Shown here piece after piece: positions 44,140-53,415 of a stretch of DNA of 64,000 nt; within the stretch, counting starts at the first letter, position 1; each line of letters opens with the position of its first letter. Position numbers and translations under genes: made by a program. Origin of the DNA: W0P28-013 sp051878315 (GTDB lineage Bacteria > Bacteroidota > Bacteroidia > Bacteroidales > Paludibacteraceae); NCBI GenBank assembly GCA_051878315.1, contig JBJEJW010000022.1, positions 1 to 64,000 of the forward strand, written 5' to 3'. The notes below the pieces were generated by a model that was not told the origin of the DNA, made no database searches, and was given only the letters and a program-made list of their open reading frames with translations.

Positions 44140-46032
44140 ATGTTATTAGAGCAAATAAATTCTCCGGCCGATTTGAAACGTCTCTCGCACGAGCAACTAC
44201 CGGCAGTATGTAATGAATTGCGTCAATTCATCATCAACGAATTGGCACACAATCCCGGTCATTTAGGAGCGAGTCTTGGCGTGATAGAATTGACGGTCGC
44301 CATCCACTATGTATTCGACACACCCTACGACCGCATCGTATGGGATGTCGGGCATCAGGCATACGCCCACAAAATTCTGACCGGCCGACGCACGCGGTTT
44401 CATACCAATCGCCAATTTCATGGTCTGAGCGGATTCCCGACTCCCAAAGAAAGTGAATACGATATATTTGGCGTCGGGCACTCCTCCACTTCCATATCAG
44501 CTGCATTAGGCTTGTCGATTGCTGCCAAACTGCATCACGAAAATCGGCAGGTAGTGGCCGTTATCGGCGATGGCGCCATGACCGGCGGATTGGCATTCGA
44601 AGGACTGAATAACGCATCGACCAATCCGAACAACTTACTTGTCATACTCAACGACAACCACATGGCCATCGACCCGATAAAAGGCGGTGTTAGTCAATTT
44701 TTGGGACGCATCCACACCTCACCGACCTACAATCGCTGGCGGTATGACATTTACAAAATGTTACGCTCCATGCACATTGTCGATGACAAAAGCCGCAACA
44801 AAATCCTTCGTCTGAACAATTCACTGAAATCGCTCCGTTCGAACACCGACAACAACATATTCGAAGGGCTAAACATGCGATACTTCGGACCGGTGGACGG
44901 ACATAATGTCGAGTTGCTGGTAAACACGCTGAACGAAATCAAAAATTTCAAAGGGCCAAAAGTATTGCACATCATTACCAAAAAAGGAAAAGGTTATGCG
45001 CCGGCCGAAGAAGCGGTAACCGTATGGCATGCACCTGGCGAATTTGACCCTCAAACAGGAAAACGCATTCTGCACGACACCGACAATCAGCCGCCATTAT
45101 TCCAAGACGTATTCGGACATACACTACTCGAGTTGGCCGAGCGCAACGACAAAATCGTAGGCATAACACCGGCTATGCCGAGCGGCTGTTCGATGACATA
45201 CATGATGAAAGCCATGCCCGACCGCACATTCGATGTCGGCATTGCCGAAGGTCATGCCGTTACCTTTTCGGCGGGATTGGCCACCGAAGGATTCTTGCCT
45301 TTTTGCAATATCTACTCGTCGTTTATGCAACGCGCCTACGACAACGTCATACACGACGTAGCACTGCAACAGTTGAATGTTGTTTTCTGCCTCGATCGCG
45401 CCGGCATTGTCGGCAGCGATGGTGCCACCCACCAAGGCGAATTTGATTTGGCTTATTTTCGTTGCATACCAAACCTGACGATTGCCTCGCCACTGAACGA
45501 ACACGAACTACGTAACCTCATGTTCACTGCACAGCAACCCGACCGTGGAGCATTTGTCATACGCTATCCGCGCGGACGTGGCGTACTGACCGAATGGCGA
45601 AACACAATGCAAGTACTACCCATCGGGCACGGCCAACAATTAAAGAACGGGCACGACGCTGTTGTATTGTCATTAGGTCCTATCGGGAATACGGTACAAC
45701 AAGCCATTGCGACTATAGAGCAGCGTACCGATATAAGCATCGCGCACTACGATATGCGTTACTTGAAGCCTATCGACACAGATATACTGCACGAAGTCGG
45801 ACAACGTTTTGCTCATATATTTACCGTTGAAGACGGCGTGATTGCCGGTGGATTAGGCAGTGCCGTCCTCGAATTTATGGCTGACAACGATTACCGGCCA
45901 CACGTTACCCGTATCGGCATCAACGACCAATTCGTAGAACACGGTACGCAAGCCGAGCTCTATCACATGCTCGGCCTGGACGCCGAAGGCATTGCCGAAA
46001 CCATTATTACAAAACTAAAATCAGACAACTAA
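44140..46032 (+). CDS. dxs: 1-deoxy-D-xylulose-5-phosphate synthase
   Basis: 630 aa. First, thiamine-diphosphate-dependent step of the MEP pathway: pyruvate + glyceraldehyde 3-phosphate to DXP. HNPGHLGASLGVIELTVA, VWDVGHQAYAHKILTG, and the TPP/Mg site VAVIGDGAMTGGLAFEGLNNA with LNDNHMAIDP. In the second half: DRAGIVGSDGATHQGEFDL and IRYPRGRG. Followed 13 bases later by trkA, the common Bacteroidales order dxs-trkA-trkH. Confidence 0.96.
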   Translation: MLLEQINSPADLKRLSHEQLPAVCNELRQFIINELAHNPGHLGASLGVIELTVAIHYVFDTPYDRIVWDVGHQAYAHKILTGRRTRFHTNRQFHGLSGFPTPKESEYDIFGVGHSSTSISAALGLSIAAKLHHENRQVVAVIGDGAMTGGLAFEGLNNASTNPNNLLVILNDNHMAIDPIKGGVSQFLGRIHTSPTYNRWRYDIYKMLRSMHIVDDKSRNKILRLNNSLKSLRSNTDNNIFEGLNMRYFGPVDGHNVELLVNTLNEIKNFKGPKVLHIITKKGKGYAPAEEAVTVWHAPGEFDPQTGKRILHDTDNQPPLFQDVFGHTLLELAERNDKIVGITPAMPSGCSMTYMMKAMPDRTFDVGIAEGHAVTFSAGLATEGFLPFCNIYSSFMQRAYDNVIHDVALQQLNVVFCLDRAGIVGSDGATHQGEFDLAYFRCIPNLTIASPLNEHELRNLMFTAQQPDRGAFVIRYPRGRGVLTEWRNTMQVLPIGHGQQLKNGHDAVVLSLGPIGNTVQQAIATIEQRTDISIAHYDMRYLKPIDTDILHEVGQRFAHIFTVEDGVIAGGLGSAVLEFMADNDYRPHVTRIGINDQFVEHGTQAELYHMLGLDAEGIAETIITKLKSDN

Positions 46033-46045
46033 CAAACAATAAGTT

Positions 46046-47383
46046 ATGAGAATACTCATCGTTGGTGCCGGCGAAGTGGGACATCATGCCGCCAAAATGC
46101 TCGCAAACGAAAATCAAGACATTGTCATCATGGACAGTGACGAGGAACGTCTGAAAGACCTATCGACCTCCTACGATTTGCTGACCAAAGTCGGTTCGCC
46201 AACTTCGATAAACGATTTGAAAGAGGCCGGTGTGGATGGCGTTGATTTGTTCATTGCCGTTACGCCCCACGAAAGTGTCAATATGACGGCGTGTATGCTG
46301 GCCACCAATCTTGGCGCAAAAAAAACAGTGTCGCGCATCGACAACAAAGAATACCTCGAAACTGAAAATGCCGATTTTTTCAAAAAAATGGGAGTCGATT
46401 CGCTCATTTATCCCGAAATGTTGGCAGCAAAAGAGATTGCCAATCTGCTGAAACGCGGCTGGTTACGCGAATATCGGTCATTCTGCAACGATGCACTGAT
46501 AGTGGTGTGCCTCAAAGTGCGCGACAATGCACAACTGCTGAATAAAGCGTTCAGCACCGGTTTTTTCGACCATCATCGCTATCGTGTCGTAGCCATCAAG
46601 CGCAACAATCACACTATCATTCCGTGTGGCTCCGACAACATCATTGCCAACGACATTGTATATTTCATCTGCACGCCTGACAATTTGGAATATGTGCGCG
46701 AACAAGCCGGAAAAACAGCATTCGACATCAACAGTCTTATCATTATGGGTGGCAGTCGCATTGCCATCAACACCATCAACCTGCTATCAAAAAATATTCG
46801 CGTCAAAGTCATCGAACAGGACCGCAACCGCTGCTTCACCTTGGCCGAAAAGATTCGCAACGCGCTACTCATCAATGGCGATTGTCGGAATGTAGAACTG
46901 CTGCGCGAAGAAGGTATCGAAGATGCCGACGCTTTCCTTGCACTGACAGGCGATTCGGAATCGAACGTGCTGGCTTGTCTGGCCGCAAAACAATTTGGCA
47001 TCCGAAAAACCATCGCCGAAGTTGAGAACATTGATTACATTGATTTGGCCGAAAATTTGGACATCGGAACCGTAATCAATAAAAAACTGATCGCTGCCAG
47101 CCACATCTACCAACTCACACTCGACGACGATGTACTGAACGTCAACTGCCTCACCTACTCCGATGCCGAAGTGGTGGAATTTGTAGTGAAACCGGGCGAC
47201 AAAATAACACGAGGAGCCGTCAAAGATTTGCGACTGCCCGAGAACGTCAATATCGGCGGCATTATTCGCAATGGCAAAGGTATGGTCGTAAATGGTGGCA
47301 CCATCATTTTGCCGGGCGACCACGTCGTGATATTCTGTATGGCCACAAGCATTCGCAAAATCGCCAAATTTTTCAACAATTAG
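46046..47383 (+). CDS. trkA: Trk potassium uptake system protein TrkA
   Basis: 445 aa. Two RCK (NAD-binding) halves, each with a Rossmann start: MRILIVGAGEVGHHAAKML and SLIIMGGSRIAINTINLL, plus TrkA-C domains (e.g. IIPCGSDNIIANDIVYFIC and GGTIILPGDHVVIFC). It gates TrkH in response to nucleotide. Starts 13 bases after dxs; trkH follows at 3 bases. Confidence 0.95.
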   Translation: MRILIVGAGEVGHHAAKMLANENQDIVIMDSDEERLKDLSTSYDLLTKVGSPTSINDLKEAGVDGVDLFIAVTPHESVNMTACMLATNLGAKKTVSRIDNKEYLETENADFFKKMGVDSLIYPEMLAAKEIANLLKRGWLREYRSFCNDALIVVCLKVRDNAQLLNKAFSTGFFDHHRYRVVAIKRNNHTIIPCGSDNIIANDIVYFICTPDNLEYVREQAGKTAFDINSLIIMGGSRIAINTINLLSKNIRVKVIEQDRNRCFTLAEKIRNALLINGDCRNVELLREEGIEDADAFLALTGDSESNVLACLAAKQFGIRKTIAEVENIDYIDLAENLDIGTVINKKLIAASHIYQLTLDDDVLNVNCLTYSDAEVVEFVVKPGDKITRGAVKDLRLPENVNIGGIIRNGKGMVVNGGTIILPGDHVVIFCMATSIRKIAKFFNN

Positions 47384-47386
47384 TGC

Positions 47387-48856
47387 ATGACAAAGACATT
47401 CAACTATCGCCTTGTGTTTCGGATTTTGGGGTTGTTGTTGTTCACCGAAACTTTTTTTCTGCTATTGGCCGCAGTCGTAGCACTCGGATACGGCGAAACC
47501 GATTTTTTGCCTCTGCTTGAATCGGCTGGCATAACAGCATTAGGCAGTCTGCTCGGTTATTTGGCCGGTTATCGTGCACCGCGTCAACTTGGTGTTCGCG
47601 AAGGCTACTGCATCGTAGCGGTCGTATGGGTGTTCTTTTCGCTGTTCGGCATGCTCCCGTTTCTGCTCAACGGATCTATTCTGACACCCACAGATGCGTT
47701 TTTCGAAACAATGTCGGGATTCACCACTACGGGCGCATCTATTCTGACCAACATCGAAGCCCTGCCACACGGATTACTCTTTTGGCGCAGTCTGATACAA
47801 TGGTTGGGCGGTATGGGTATAGTCGTATTGTCGTTGGCAGTACTGCCTTTTTTAGGCGGCAATATGCAACTATTCATGGCCGAAGTACCCGGACCAACTT
47901 ACGACAAATTGCAACCACGCATCACAAATACAGCCCGACAACTATGGGGGTTGTACGTTATACTTACAGGACTCGAAGCCATTGTGCTGTATATCGGCGG
48001 CATGCCGCTGTTCGATGCCATTTGCCACGCTCTGACAACCATGGCCACCGGTGGCTATTCTACCAAACAAGACAGCATCGCCTATTGGGATTCGCCATTC
48101 ATTCAGTACACCATCATTGTGTTCATGATACTGGCCGGCACAAACTTTGCCCTTTTATATTGGGCATTCATCAAGCGGCGATTCGACAAACTATGGCACG
48201 ACGAAGAGTTGCGCACCTATTTACTGACCATCGCCGCTTTCACACTGACGATTACACTCGGTTTGGTTGTGTACAAAGGCGTGCATTCGATAACCGAATT
48301 CGAAAAAACCTTCCGCGAAAGTCTGTTTCAGGTAGTTTCTATTATCACCACTACAGGTTTTAGCACTACCGACTATATGTTATGGAAACCGGTTGTATGG
48401 GCTTTATTGTTACTACTGATGTTAAGCGGTGGATCGGCCGGTTCGACCAGTGGAGGTCTGAAAATCATTCGATTATTGTTAGTCTGCAAAAACGGTTACT
48501 ACGAAATGAAACGTCTCATTCACCCCAAAGCCATTCTTCCCGTACGCATCAATCAACACGTTGTACCCGAAAATACAATTAGCAACATACACGCTTTCAC
48601 GGTTATTTATGTCGGAATCATTATCATCAGCACTTTCGTCGTGGCTCTCTCCGGCATGTCGTTGGGCGAATCGTTTGGCGCAGCATTGACCGCCATCAGT
48701 AACGTCGGGCCTGGCATTGGCAGTTGCGGACCAGCCGGCAATTTTGCCGACATACCAACATTTGCCAAATGGTTCTTGGCATTCGTTATGCTCATCGGCC
48801 GCTTGGAATTATTCACCGTATTGGTATTATTCTCGCCAACTTTTTGGAAAAAATAG
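47387..48856 (+). CDS. trkH: Trk potassium uptake system protein TrkH
   Basis: 489 aa integral membrane protein with about ten helices in the four-fold MPM pattern. Selectivity-filter regions include TMSGFTTTGASILTNIEALP, TTMATGGYSTKQDSIAYWD, ITTTGFSTTDYMLW and SNVGPGIGSCGPAGNFADIP. K+ channel/transporter partner of TrkA. Confidence 0.95.
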   Translation: MTKTFNYRLVFRILGLLLFTETFFLLLAAVVALGYGETDFLPLLESAGITALGSLLGYLAGYRAPRQLGVREGYCIVAVVWVFFSLFGMLPFLLNGSILTPTDAFFETMSGFTTTGASILTNIEALPHGLLFWRSLIQWLGGMGIVVLSLAVLPFLGGNMQLFMAEVPGPTYDKLQPRITNTARQLWGLYVILTGLEAIVLYIGGMPLFDAICHALTTMATGGYSTKQDSIAYWDSPFIQYTIIVFMILAGTNFALLYWAFIKRRFDKLWHDEELRTYLLTIAAFTLTITLGLVVYKGVHSITEFEKTFRESLFQVVSIITTTGFSTTDYMLWKPVVWALLLLLMLSGGSAGSTSGGLKIIRLLLVCKNGYYEMKRLIHPKAILPVRINQHVVPENTISNIHAFTVIYVGIIIISTFVVALSGMSLGESFGAALTAISNVGPGIGSCGPAGNFADIPTFAKWFLAFVMLIGRLELFTVLVLFSPTFWKK

Positions 48857-48858
48857 CA

Positions 48859-50223
48859 TCAACCAAACAATACGCGAAACGCCTCTTCGACTTTGCGTAC
48901 CGGCAATACGTCGATTTTCCAATTTGTCTTCGACAATTGTTTATGGTTAAATTCCGGTACAATGATTTTGGCAAAGCCTAATTTTTGCGCCTCGGCTATA
49001 CGTTGTTCGATGCGGTTTACCGGACGAATCTCGCCCGACAACCCCACTTCGCCCGTCAAACAAACCGTATTGTCAAGTGTAATGTCCAAATTGGACGACA
49101 ACACCGCCGACAACACCGCCAAATCAATGGCAGGATCGCTCACACGCAAACCGCCGGCAATATTCAGGAATACATCCTTTTGCATCAGTTTGAAACCTGC
49201 ACGTTTTTCCAATACGGCCAGCAACATATTCATACGCCGAATGTCGAAACCCGTGGCCGAACGCTGCGGTGTGCCATAAGCAGCCGTACTTACAAGTGCC
49301 TGAACTTCAATAAGAAACGGGCGAACACCTTCAATCATAGCAGCAATAGCCACGCCACTCAACCCCTCGTGGTTTTGTGTCAACAAAAGTTCCGACGGAT
49401 TCGACACCTCACGCAAGCCGCTTTGCTGCATCTCGAAAATCGCCAACTCGTCGGTACTGCCAAAACGGTTTTTATTGGCGCGCAATATACGGTACAAATA
49501 ATGCCTGTCGCCCTCGAACTGCAACACCGTATCGACAATGTGTTCCAAAATTTTCGGTCCGGCGATACTACCCTCTTTTGTGATATGCCCTATCAGCAAT
49601 ACGGGAATCGCCGACTCTTTGGCAAATTTGAGCAACGATGCCGAGCATTCGCGCACCTGCGAAATACTGCCGGGCGACGATTCGGCTGTGTCCGTCGAAA
49701 TCGTCTGTATGGAATCAACAATGACTATATCGGGCTTGACGTTTTCGATATGCGTAAAAATCTGCTCCAACGACGTTTCACTCACAATATAACAATCGCT
49801 CTCCATTTTACCGATACGCTCGGCACGCATTTTCAACTGATTAACACTCTCCTCGCCCGACACATACAACACACGTTTGCCGGCCATACGCAAGGCGACT
49901 TGCAATACCAATGTCGATTTACCAATGCCGGGTTCACCACCGATAAGCACCAGCGAACCGGGTACTAAACCGCCGCCAAGCACGCGATTCAATTCCGCAT
50001 TCTGCATGTCGATACGCATTTCGGCATGTGCATCAACTTCGTTGACGCGCATAGGGCGACTTCCCGATGACACAAAACCACGTCCCGACACTTTGGGTGA
50101 CGGTTCTTTGCGCACTTTTTGTTCCACAAACGAATTCCATGCGCCACACGCCGGACAACGACCATACGCTTTGGGATAATCGGCGCCACACTCTTTACAA
50201 AAATAGACTACCTTCTCTTTCAT
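48859..50223 (-). CDS. radA: DNA repair protein RadA
   Basis: 454 aa from the ATG at 50223; the reading from 50232 would use GTG. N-terminal zinc finger CKECGADYPKAYGRCPACGAW, RecA-like core with Walker A LIGGEPGIGKSTLVLQVALR, RadA-specific KNRFGSTDE, and a C-terminal Lon-like domain (VCLTGEVGLSGEIRPVNRIEQRIAEAQKLGF). Branch migration and recombination intermediate processing. Converges with trkH with 2 bases between stops. Confidence 0.96.
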   Translation of the reverse strand: MKEKVVYFCKECGADYPKAYGRCPACGAWNSFVEQKVRKEPSPKVSGRGFVSSGSRPMRVNEVDAHAEMRIDMQNAELNRVLGGGLVPGSLVLIGGEPGIGKSTLVLQVALRMAGKRVLYVSGEESVNQLKMRAERIGKMESDCYIVSETSLEQIFTHIENVKPDIVIVDSIQTISTDTAESSPGSISQVRECSASLLKFAKESAIPVLLIGHITKEGSIAGPKILEHIVDTVLQFEGDRHYLYRILRANKNRFGSTDELAIFEMQQSGLREVSNPSELLLTQNHEGLSGVAIAAMIEGVRPFLIEVQALVSTAAYGTPQRSATGFDIRRMNMLLAVLEKRAGFKLMQKDVFLNIAGGLRVSDPAIDLAVLSAVLSSNLDITLDNTVCLTGEVGLSGEIRPVNRIEQRIAEAQKLGFAKIIVPEFNHKQLSKTNWKIDVLPVRKVEEAFRVLFG

Positions 50224-50250
50224 GCCTCTCACACTTCAGCGATAATGCTA

Positions 50251-50280
50251 CAAAATTAGCAATTTTTGCGCATAACACAA
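50251..50280 (-). promoter_or_regulatory. radA promoter
   Basis: Minus strand TTG (50278-50280), 19 bases, TAATTTTG (50251-50258). Confidence 0.72.
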
Positions 50281-50310
50281 AGTGTCGCCCCGAAAAAACG
50301 GGACGACACT
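50281..50310 (-). terminator. Hairpin after the outer-membrane protein gene
   Basis: AGTGTCG-C-CCCG, AAAAAA loop, CGGG-A-CGACACT: eleven pairs with one mismatch, before radA. No T run follows on the minus strand, so efficiency is doubtful. Confidence 0.45.
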
Positions 50311-50339
50311 CGCATAAATAGCTATACTACAATCCGTTT

Positions 50340-51248
50340 TTAACGATTGAAGTAGAAGTTCATAAACAAGTTGGCGCCGACATTCTGCGTGCCAAACACA
50401 AATTGGCTCGACTTCGGAGCAACCAACTCGGTGAAGTGTTCAACCTCTTTGGTCAACAAGTTGAAGCCTTCGTATTCGCCATATTGTTGCGGCGTCCATG
50501 TGTAAAGCAATGCCAAGTTTACTTCGGCACCAATCGAAATTTTCGGGGCCACAAAACCTTCGACACCTACGCTGCCCACCAAACCAATGGTATGCACACC
50601 ATCGTCGGCATAACTATGCAGCAAACGTGCATTCGGCATTTGCGACGACATAGCAGCATACGTTACAAACGAACCCGATGTCGGACGTTGGTTTATTTCG
50701 GTGATGGCATTACCAAATTCGTAGTTGGCGTGAGCCACACTGAACGCATACAATGCACTGCCGCTGAAGACGCCTTGTACACGGCCTTTGCCGACGCGAT
50801 ATTCTACGCCTACCGACAAACTACCGCCGTGGCTCGACAAATACTCGGAATCAATAACTTTTTGTTTCGATAACGGGTCAATGGCTACGGCTTCATCGTC
50901 CAATACATATTCGCGGTTATTTGCGCGTGTCAGCAACAAACCGATATTGGCACGCAAACCAAGGTTATCGGTAAACATATATTTACCTTGCAACGACACC
51001 ACAGGATAAGCATTCGGCATCGTCATGTTCGACAACAATGCTTCACCACCTATTTCGGCGTTCTTGATGGAATTACCGATAGTACCGTTAAACATATTGC
51101 CCACGAACGTAGCAAACGGATTCAGATTGAAACCGATAGCAAAATCGCCCGCTGCCGGCAAATATTCGTTTTTCGCGGCGCTTTCTTCTTGTGCGAATAG
51201 CGGCAGAGCCAATGCTGCCACCAAAAGGCAACTTACTATTTTCTTCAT
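50340..51248 (-). CDS. Outer-membrane beta-barrel protein, ~300 aa
   Basis: 302 aa. Signal peptide (MKKIVSCLLVAALALPLFAQ). Alternating strands of a barrel: GDFAIGFNLNPFATFVGNMF, YPVVSLQGKYMFTDNLGLRANIG, GGSLSVGVEYRVGKGRVQGVF, ISIGAEVNLALLY, and terminal GANLFMNFYFNR. Belongs to a Bacteroidales-specific barrel group often encoded next to a lipoprotein; here the lipoprotein gene lies 38 bases upstream. The pair may form a surface complex. No ligand can be named. Confidence 0.8.
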   Translation of the reverse strand: MKKIVSCLLVAALALPLFAQEESAAKNEYLPAAGDFAIGFNLNPFATFVGNMFNGTIGNSIKNAEIGGEALLSNMTMPNAYPVVSLQGKYMFTDNLGLRANIGLLLTRANNREYVLDDEAVAIDPLSKQKVIDSEYLSSHGGSLSVGVEYRVGKGRVQGVFSGSALYAFSVAHANYEFGNAITEINQRPTSGSFVTYAAMSSQMPNARLLHSYADDGVHTIGLVGSVGVEGFVAPKISIGAEVNLALLYTWTPQQYGEYEGFNLLTKEVEHFTELVAPKSSQFVFGTQNVGANLFMNFYFNR

Positions 51249-51286
51249 AATACTAATCTCTTTTTATTGTTAAAAGACATAACAAA

Positions 51287-52402
51287 TTAGTCGAGCGACG
51301 GCAATGACCAACCATAAACATTGTTCGACACATAGTTACCGGTCATGTCGCCTTTATCTTTCTTATTCACACCGTAAATGGCTTGGTCTTGACGCGGTTC
51401 GAATTGCAACTTCATCGATGGAATTTGCAGGGGCACTTCGGTGTTGAGTACCGAAGGAGTAGCCAAAACAGACGATGCACAGCTCCATACACCGGCAAGA
51501 TATTGTGTTCTAGCTTTATCGCCATCAATATCGAAATACAGGTGTTTGTAACCCAACACATCATTCTCGGCTTCTACATAGAAATCTTCGATTTGGCACT
51601 CAAACTCAACATCGCCTGCAGCCAAATCCCATGCATCAGGCACAGGTACTTCGAAAGCATACGATTTTGTCGTATTGTCCGATGCTACAGTTTGGAACGA
51701 ATAAATAAACGTCGGTGCATCCCATACGGTAGCATTCGAAGCGAACAATAACACCGAAACATTTTGGCCGGCTTTGGCTTCAAGTTGTTTGTTAACTTGC
51801 GCTTTAGTAATGTTTTCTTTGTCGATCCAATCCTCGCTTTGTACGAACACATTGCCTTCTATTTTCACTTTTTTGCCTTTGTTCAACGAAGCATAATCGA
51901 ATTTGCTGGTAGTGGCTACAGTCAAGTCGGCTGTACGCACTTTGGCATTCTCAAGCGACACCGCCTCGGTTGACGATAGGTTGAACATGGCTTTTTCGAT
52001 GCTGATAACATTGGCAGCTTCGAAACCATCGATCAAAGTACCGTAAGCAGCCTCAAAAGGCAATACCTCAACAGTAGCGTTGATTGCTTTCACGCCTACG
52101 GGGATTTCGAACAAATACGTTCCGTCTGCAGCCGTTTGCGTAATGTACTGTTTTTTACCTTCGGCACCGGTCGAATATTCGCTGTACGCAATTTCGAGTA
52201 CTACATCGACACCGCCTTTCACGGCAACCGGGTTATTAACCACAATGCCATTTTCTACACCGAAACCGGCATCGTAAGTTACCTTACCTTGCACTTTAGC
52301 CACACCGGCCATACTGTCCAAAGTCAGTTGACTTTGTTCTTTTTCACAACCTGCAAGCAGCAAAACAGCCAACATTGCAGAACCAAAAAATACTTTCTTC
52401 AT
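51287..52402 (-). CDS. Lipoprotein with carboxypeptidase-regulatory-like N-terminal segment, unknown
   Basis: 371 aa. Lipobox LLAGC with Cys at 19. The segment at about 35-110 (AKVQGKVTYDAGFGVENGI ... DGTYLFEIPVG) looks like a carboxypeptidase-regulatory-like beta sandwich; the remainder is beta-rich with no family recognised. It heads a two-gene transcript with the barrel gene downstream. Surface or outer-membrane lipoprotein. Confidence 0.72.
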   Translation of the reverse strand: MKKVFFGSAMLAVLLLAGCEKEQSQLTLDSMAGVAKVQGKVTYDAGFGVENGIVVNNPVAVKGGVDVVLEIAYSEYSTGAEGKKQYITQTAADGTYLFEIPVGVKAINATVEVLPFEAAYGTLIDGFEAANVISIEKAMFNLSSTEAVSLENAKVRTADLTVATTSKFDYASLNKGKKVKIEGNVFVQSEDWIDKENITKAQVNKQLEAKAGQNVSVLLFASNATVWDAPTFIYSFQTVASDNTTKSYAFEVPVPDAWDLAAGDVEFECQIEDFYVEAENDVLGYKHLYFDIDGDKARTQYLAGVWSCASSVLATPSVLNTEVPLQIPSMKLQFEPRQDQAIYGVNKKDKGDMTGNYVSNNVYGWSLPSLD

Positions 52403-52489
52403 AATAAAAGAATTTGATAAATAATAAAAATTTGAATAATAAATAAATGTCTATTTTCGAAATGTTAAAATATTAAACTATTTCGATGG

Positions 52490-52520
52490 CAAATGTACTA
52501 CTTTTTTTTCACATACACAA
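52490..52520 (-). promoter_or_regulatory. Promoter of the lipoprotein-barrel pair
   Basis: Minus strand TTG (52518-52520), 20 bases, TACATTTG (52490-52497), followed by a ~90-base AT-rich leader. Confidence 0.72.
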
Positions 52521-52603
52521 TACGAGAAAACTCGTATTTTTTTACAATTACAATGTTAAAAATGCAAAAATCACAAAAACTATCAAAAAATACAATAATT
52601 TCT

Positions 52604-52634
52604 TTGGTTGTCTGCAAAAAGAGTTGTATCTTTG
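52604..52634 (+). promoter_or_regulatory. tRNA-Ser promoter
   Basis: TTG (52604-52606), 20 bases, TATCTTTG (52627-52634), about 11 bases before the tRNA 5' end. Confidence 0.75.
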
Positions 52635-52645
52635 CACTCGCATTC

Positions 52646-52732
52646 GGAAAGATGCCGGAGTGGTCGATCGGGCCGCACTCGAAATGCGGTGTACGGGTAA
52701 CTGTACCGGGGGTTCGAATCCCTCTCTTTCCG
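52646..52732 (+). tRNA. tRNA-Ser (anticodon CGA)
   Basis: 87-nt class II tRNA. Acceptor GGAAAGA (52646-52652) pairs TCTTTCC (52725-52731). Anticodon stem CCGCA/TGCGG with loop CTCGAAA, anticodon CGA (reads TCG). Long variable arm (TGTACGGGTAACTGTACCG). T arm GGGGGTTCGAATCCCTC. The CCA is not encoded. Consensus promoter upstream, terminator hairpin downstream. Confidence 0.95.
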
Positions 52733-52735
52733 CTA
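52716..52735 (+). repeat. Direct repeat copy 1 (tRNA-Ser 3' end)
   Basis: GAATCCCTCTCTTTCCGCTA, identical to 52858-52877. Copy 1 is the T-arm/acceptor end of the tRNA, the usual attachment site of tRNA-integrating elements. Confidence 0.75.
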
Positions 52736-52745
52736 ATATAAAGGG

Positions 52746-52774
52746 AAGAGACTTATAATAAAAGTCTCTTTTTT
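52746..52774 (+). terminator. Terminator after tRNA-Ser
   Basis: AAGAGACTT (52746-52754), loop, AAGTCTCTT (52762-52770), T run to 52774. Confidence 0.8.
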
Positions 52775-52857
52775 ATTCCGCTCTTTGATGGTAAATTGAG
52801 GGATGAGAAATCGGGGTTCGTCATCGACGAAGTCGCTTTCGTAACGAAGTGAAGAAA

Positions 52858-52877
52858 GAATCCCTCTCTTTCCGCTA
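52858..52877 (+). repeat. Direct repeat copy 2 (att-like)
   Basis: Exact 20-base second copy of the tRNA-Ser 3' end, 142 bases downstream of copy 1. No tRNA body precedes it. The 122 bases between hold the tRNA terminator and a short unassigned sequence. Confidence 0.75.
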
Positions 52878-52882
52878 GTTAT

Positions 52883-52916
52883 AAATGGCTTTACTTACAA
52901 GAGTGAGCCATTTTTT
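52883..52916 (+). terminator. Terminator-like hairpin after repeat copy 2
   Basis: AAATGGCT (52883-52890), 15-base loop, AGCCATTT (52906-52913), T run. It mirrors the arrangement after the tRNA itself. Confidence 0.6.
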
Positions 52917-52948
52917 CTTTTTGTTAATTGAACAAGACACACCATATT

Positions 52949-53401
52949 ATGCGAATACTTTTCATCTGTTTGGGCAACATTTGTCGCTCGCCGCTGGCCG
53001 AAACCATACTCAATGCTAAACTTGCCGCCGTCGGATTGCAAGCCGCAGTCGATTCGGCCGGTCTCATTGCTTACCATGCCGGCGAACAAGCCGATCCGCG
53101 TATGCGCGCACATGCGGCACGCCGCGGCTACACCATCACACATCGCGCGCGCCAAATAACACAAGCCGATTTCGACCGGTTCGACCTCATCATCGGCATG
53201 GATGCCGACAACATACGCGCCCTCGAACGGCTTGCACCACCACACGCTATCCACAAAATTAAATCGGCCGTAGCCTACTGTCGCCGGTTTAACTATGCCG
53301 AAGCAGTACCCGATCCTTACTACGGCGGCGATGCCGGTTTTGAATACGCCATCGACCTGCTGGAAGATGCGTGCGACGGCATAGTGGCCACACTTCTGTA
53401 A
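52949..53401 (+). CDS. Low-molecular-weight protein tyrosine phosphatase
   Basis: 150 aa from the ATG at 52949; the longer reading begins with TTG. Catalytic P-loop CLGNICRSPLAE (Cys-x5-Arg-Ser) at the N terminus and general-acid Asp in VPDPYYGGDAGFEYAIDLL. Between them: SAGLIAYHAGEQADPRM, RARQITQADFDRFDLIIGMD. In bacteria such enzymes often tune capsule or exopolysaccharide kinases, though a stand-alone copy may have other targets. Confidence 0.93.
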   Translation: MRILFICLGNICRSPLAETILNAKLAAVGLQAAVDSAGLIAYHAGEQADPRMRAHAARRGYTITHRARQITQADFDRFDLIIGMDADNIRALERLAPPHAIHKIKSAVAYCRRFNYAEAVPDPYYGGDAGFEYAIDLLEDACDGIVATLL

Positions 53402-53415
53402 AAAACGAGGGAATA

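Noticed and set aside
52858..52877. Second tRNA-Ser gene
   Set aside because: Only the 3' end is repeated; no anticodon, D or acceptor 5' strand upstream.
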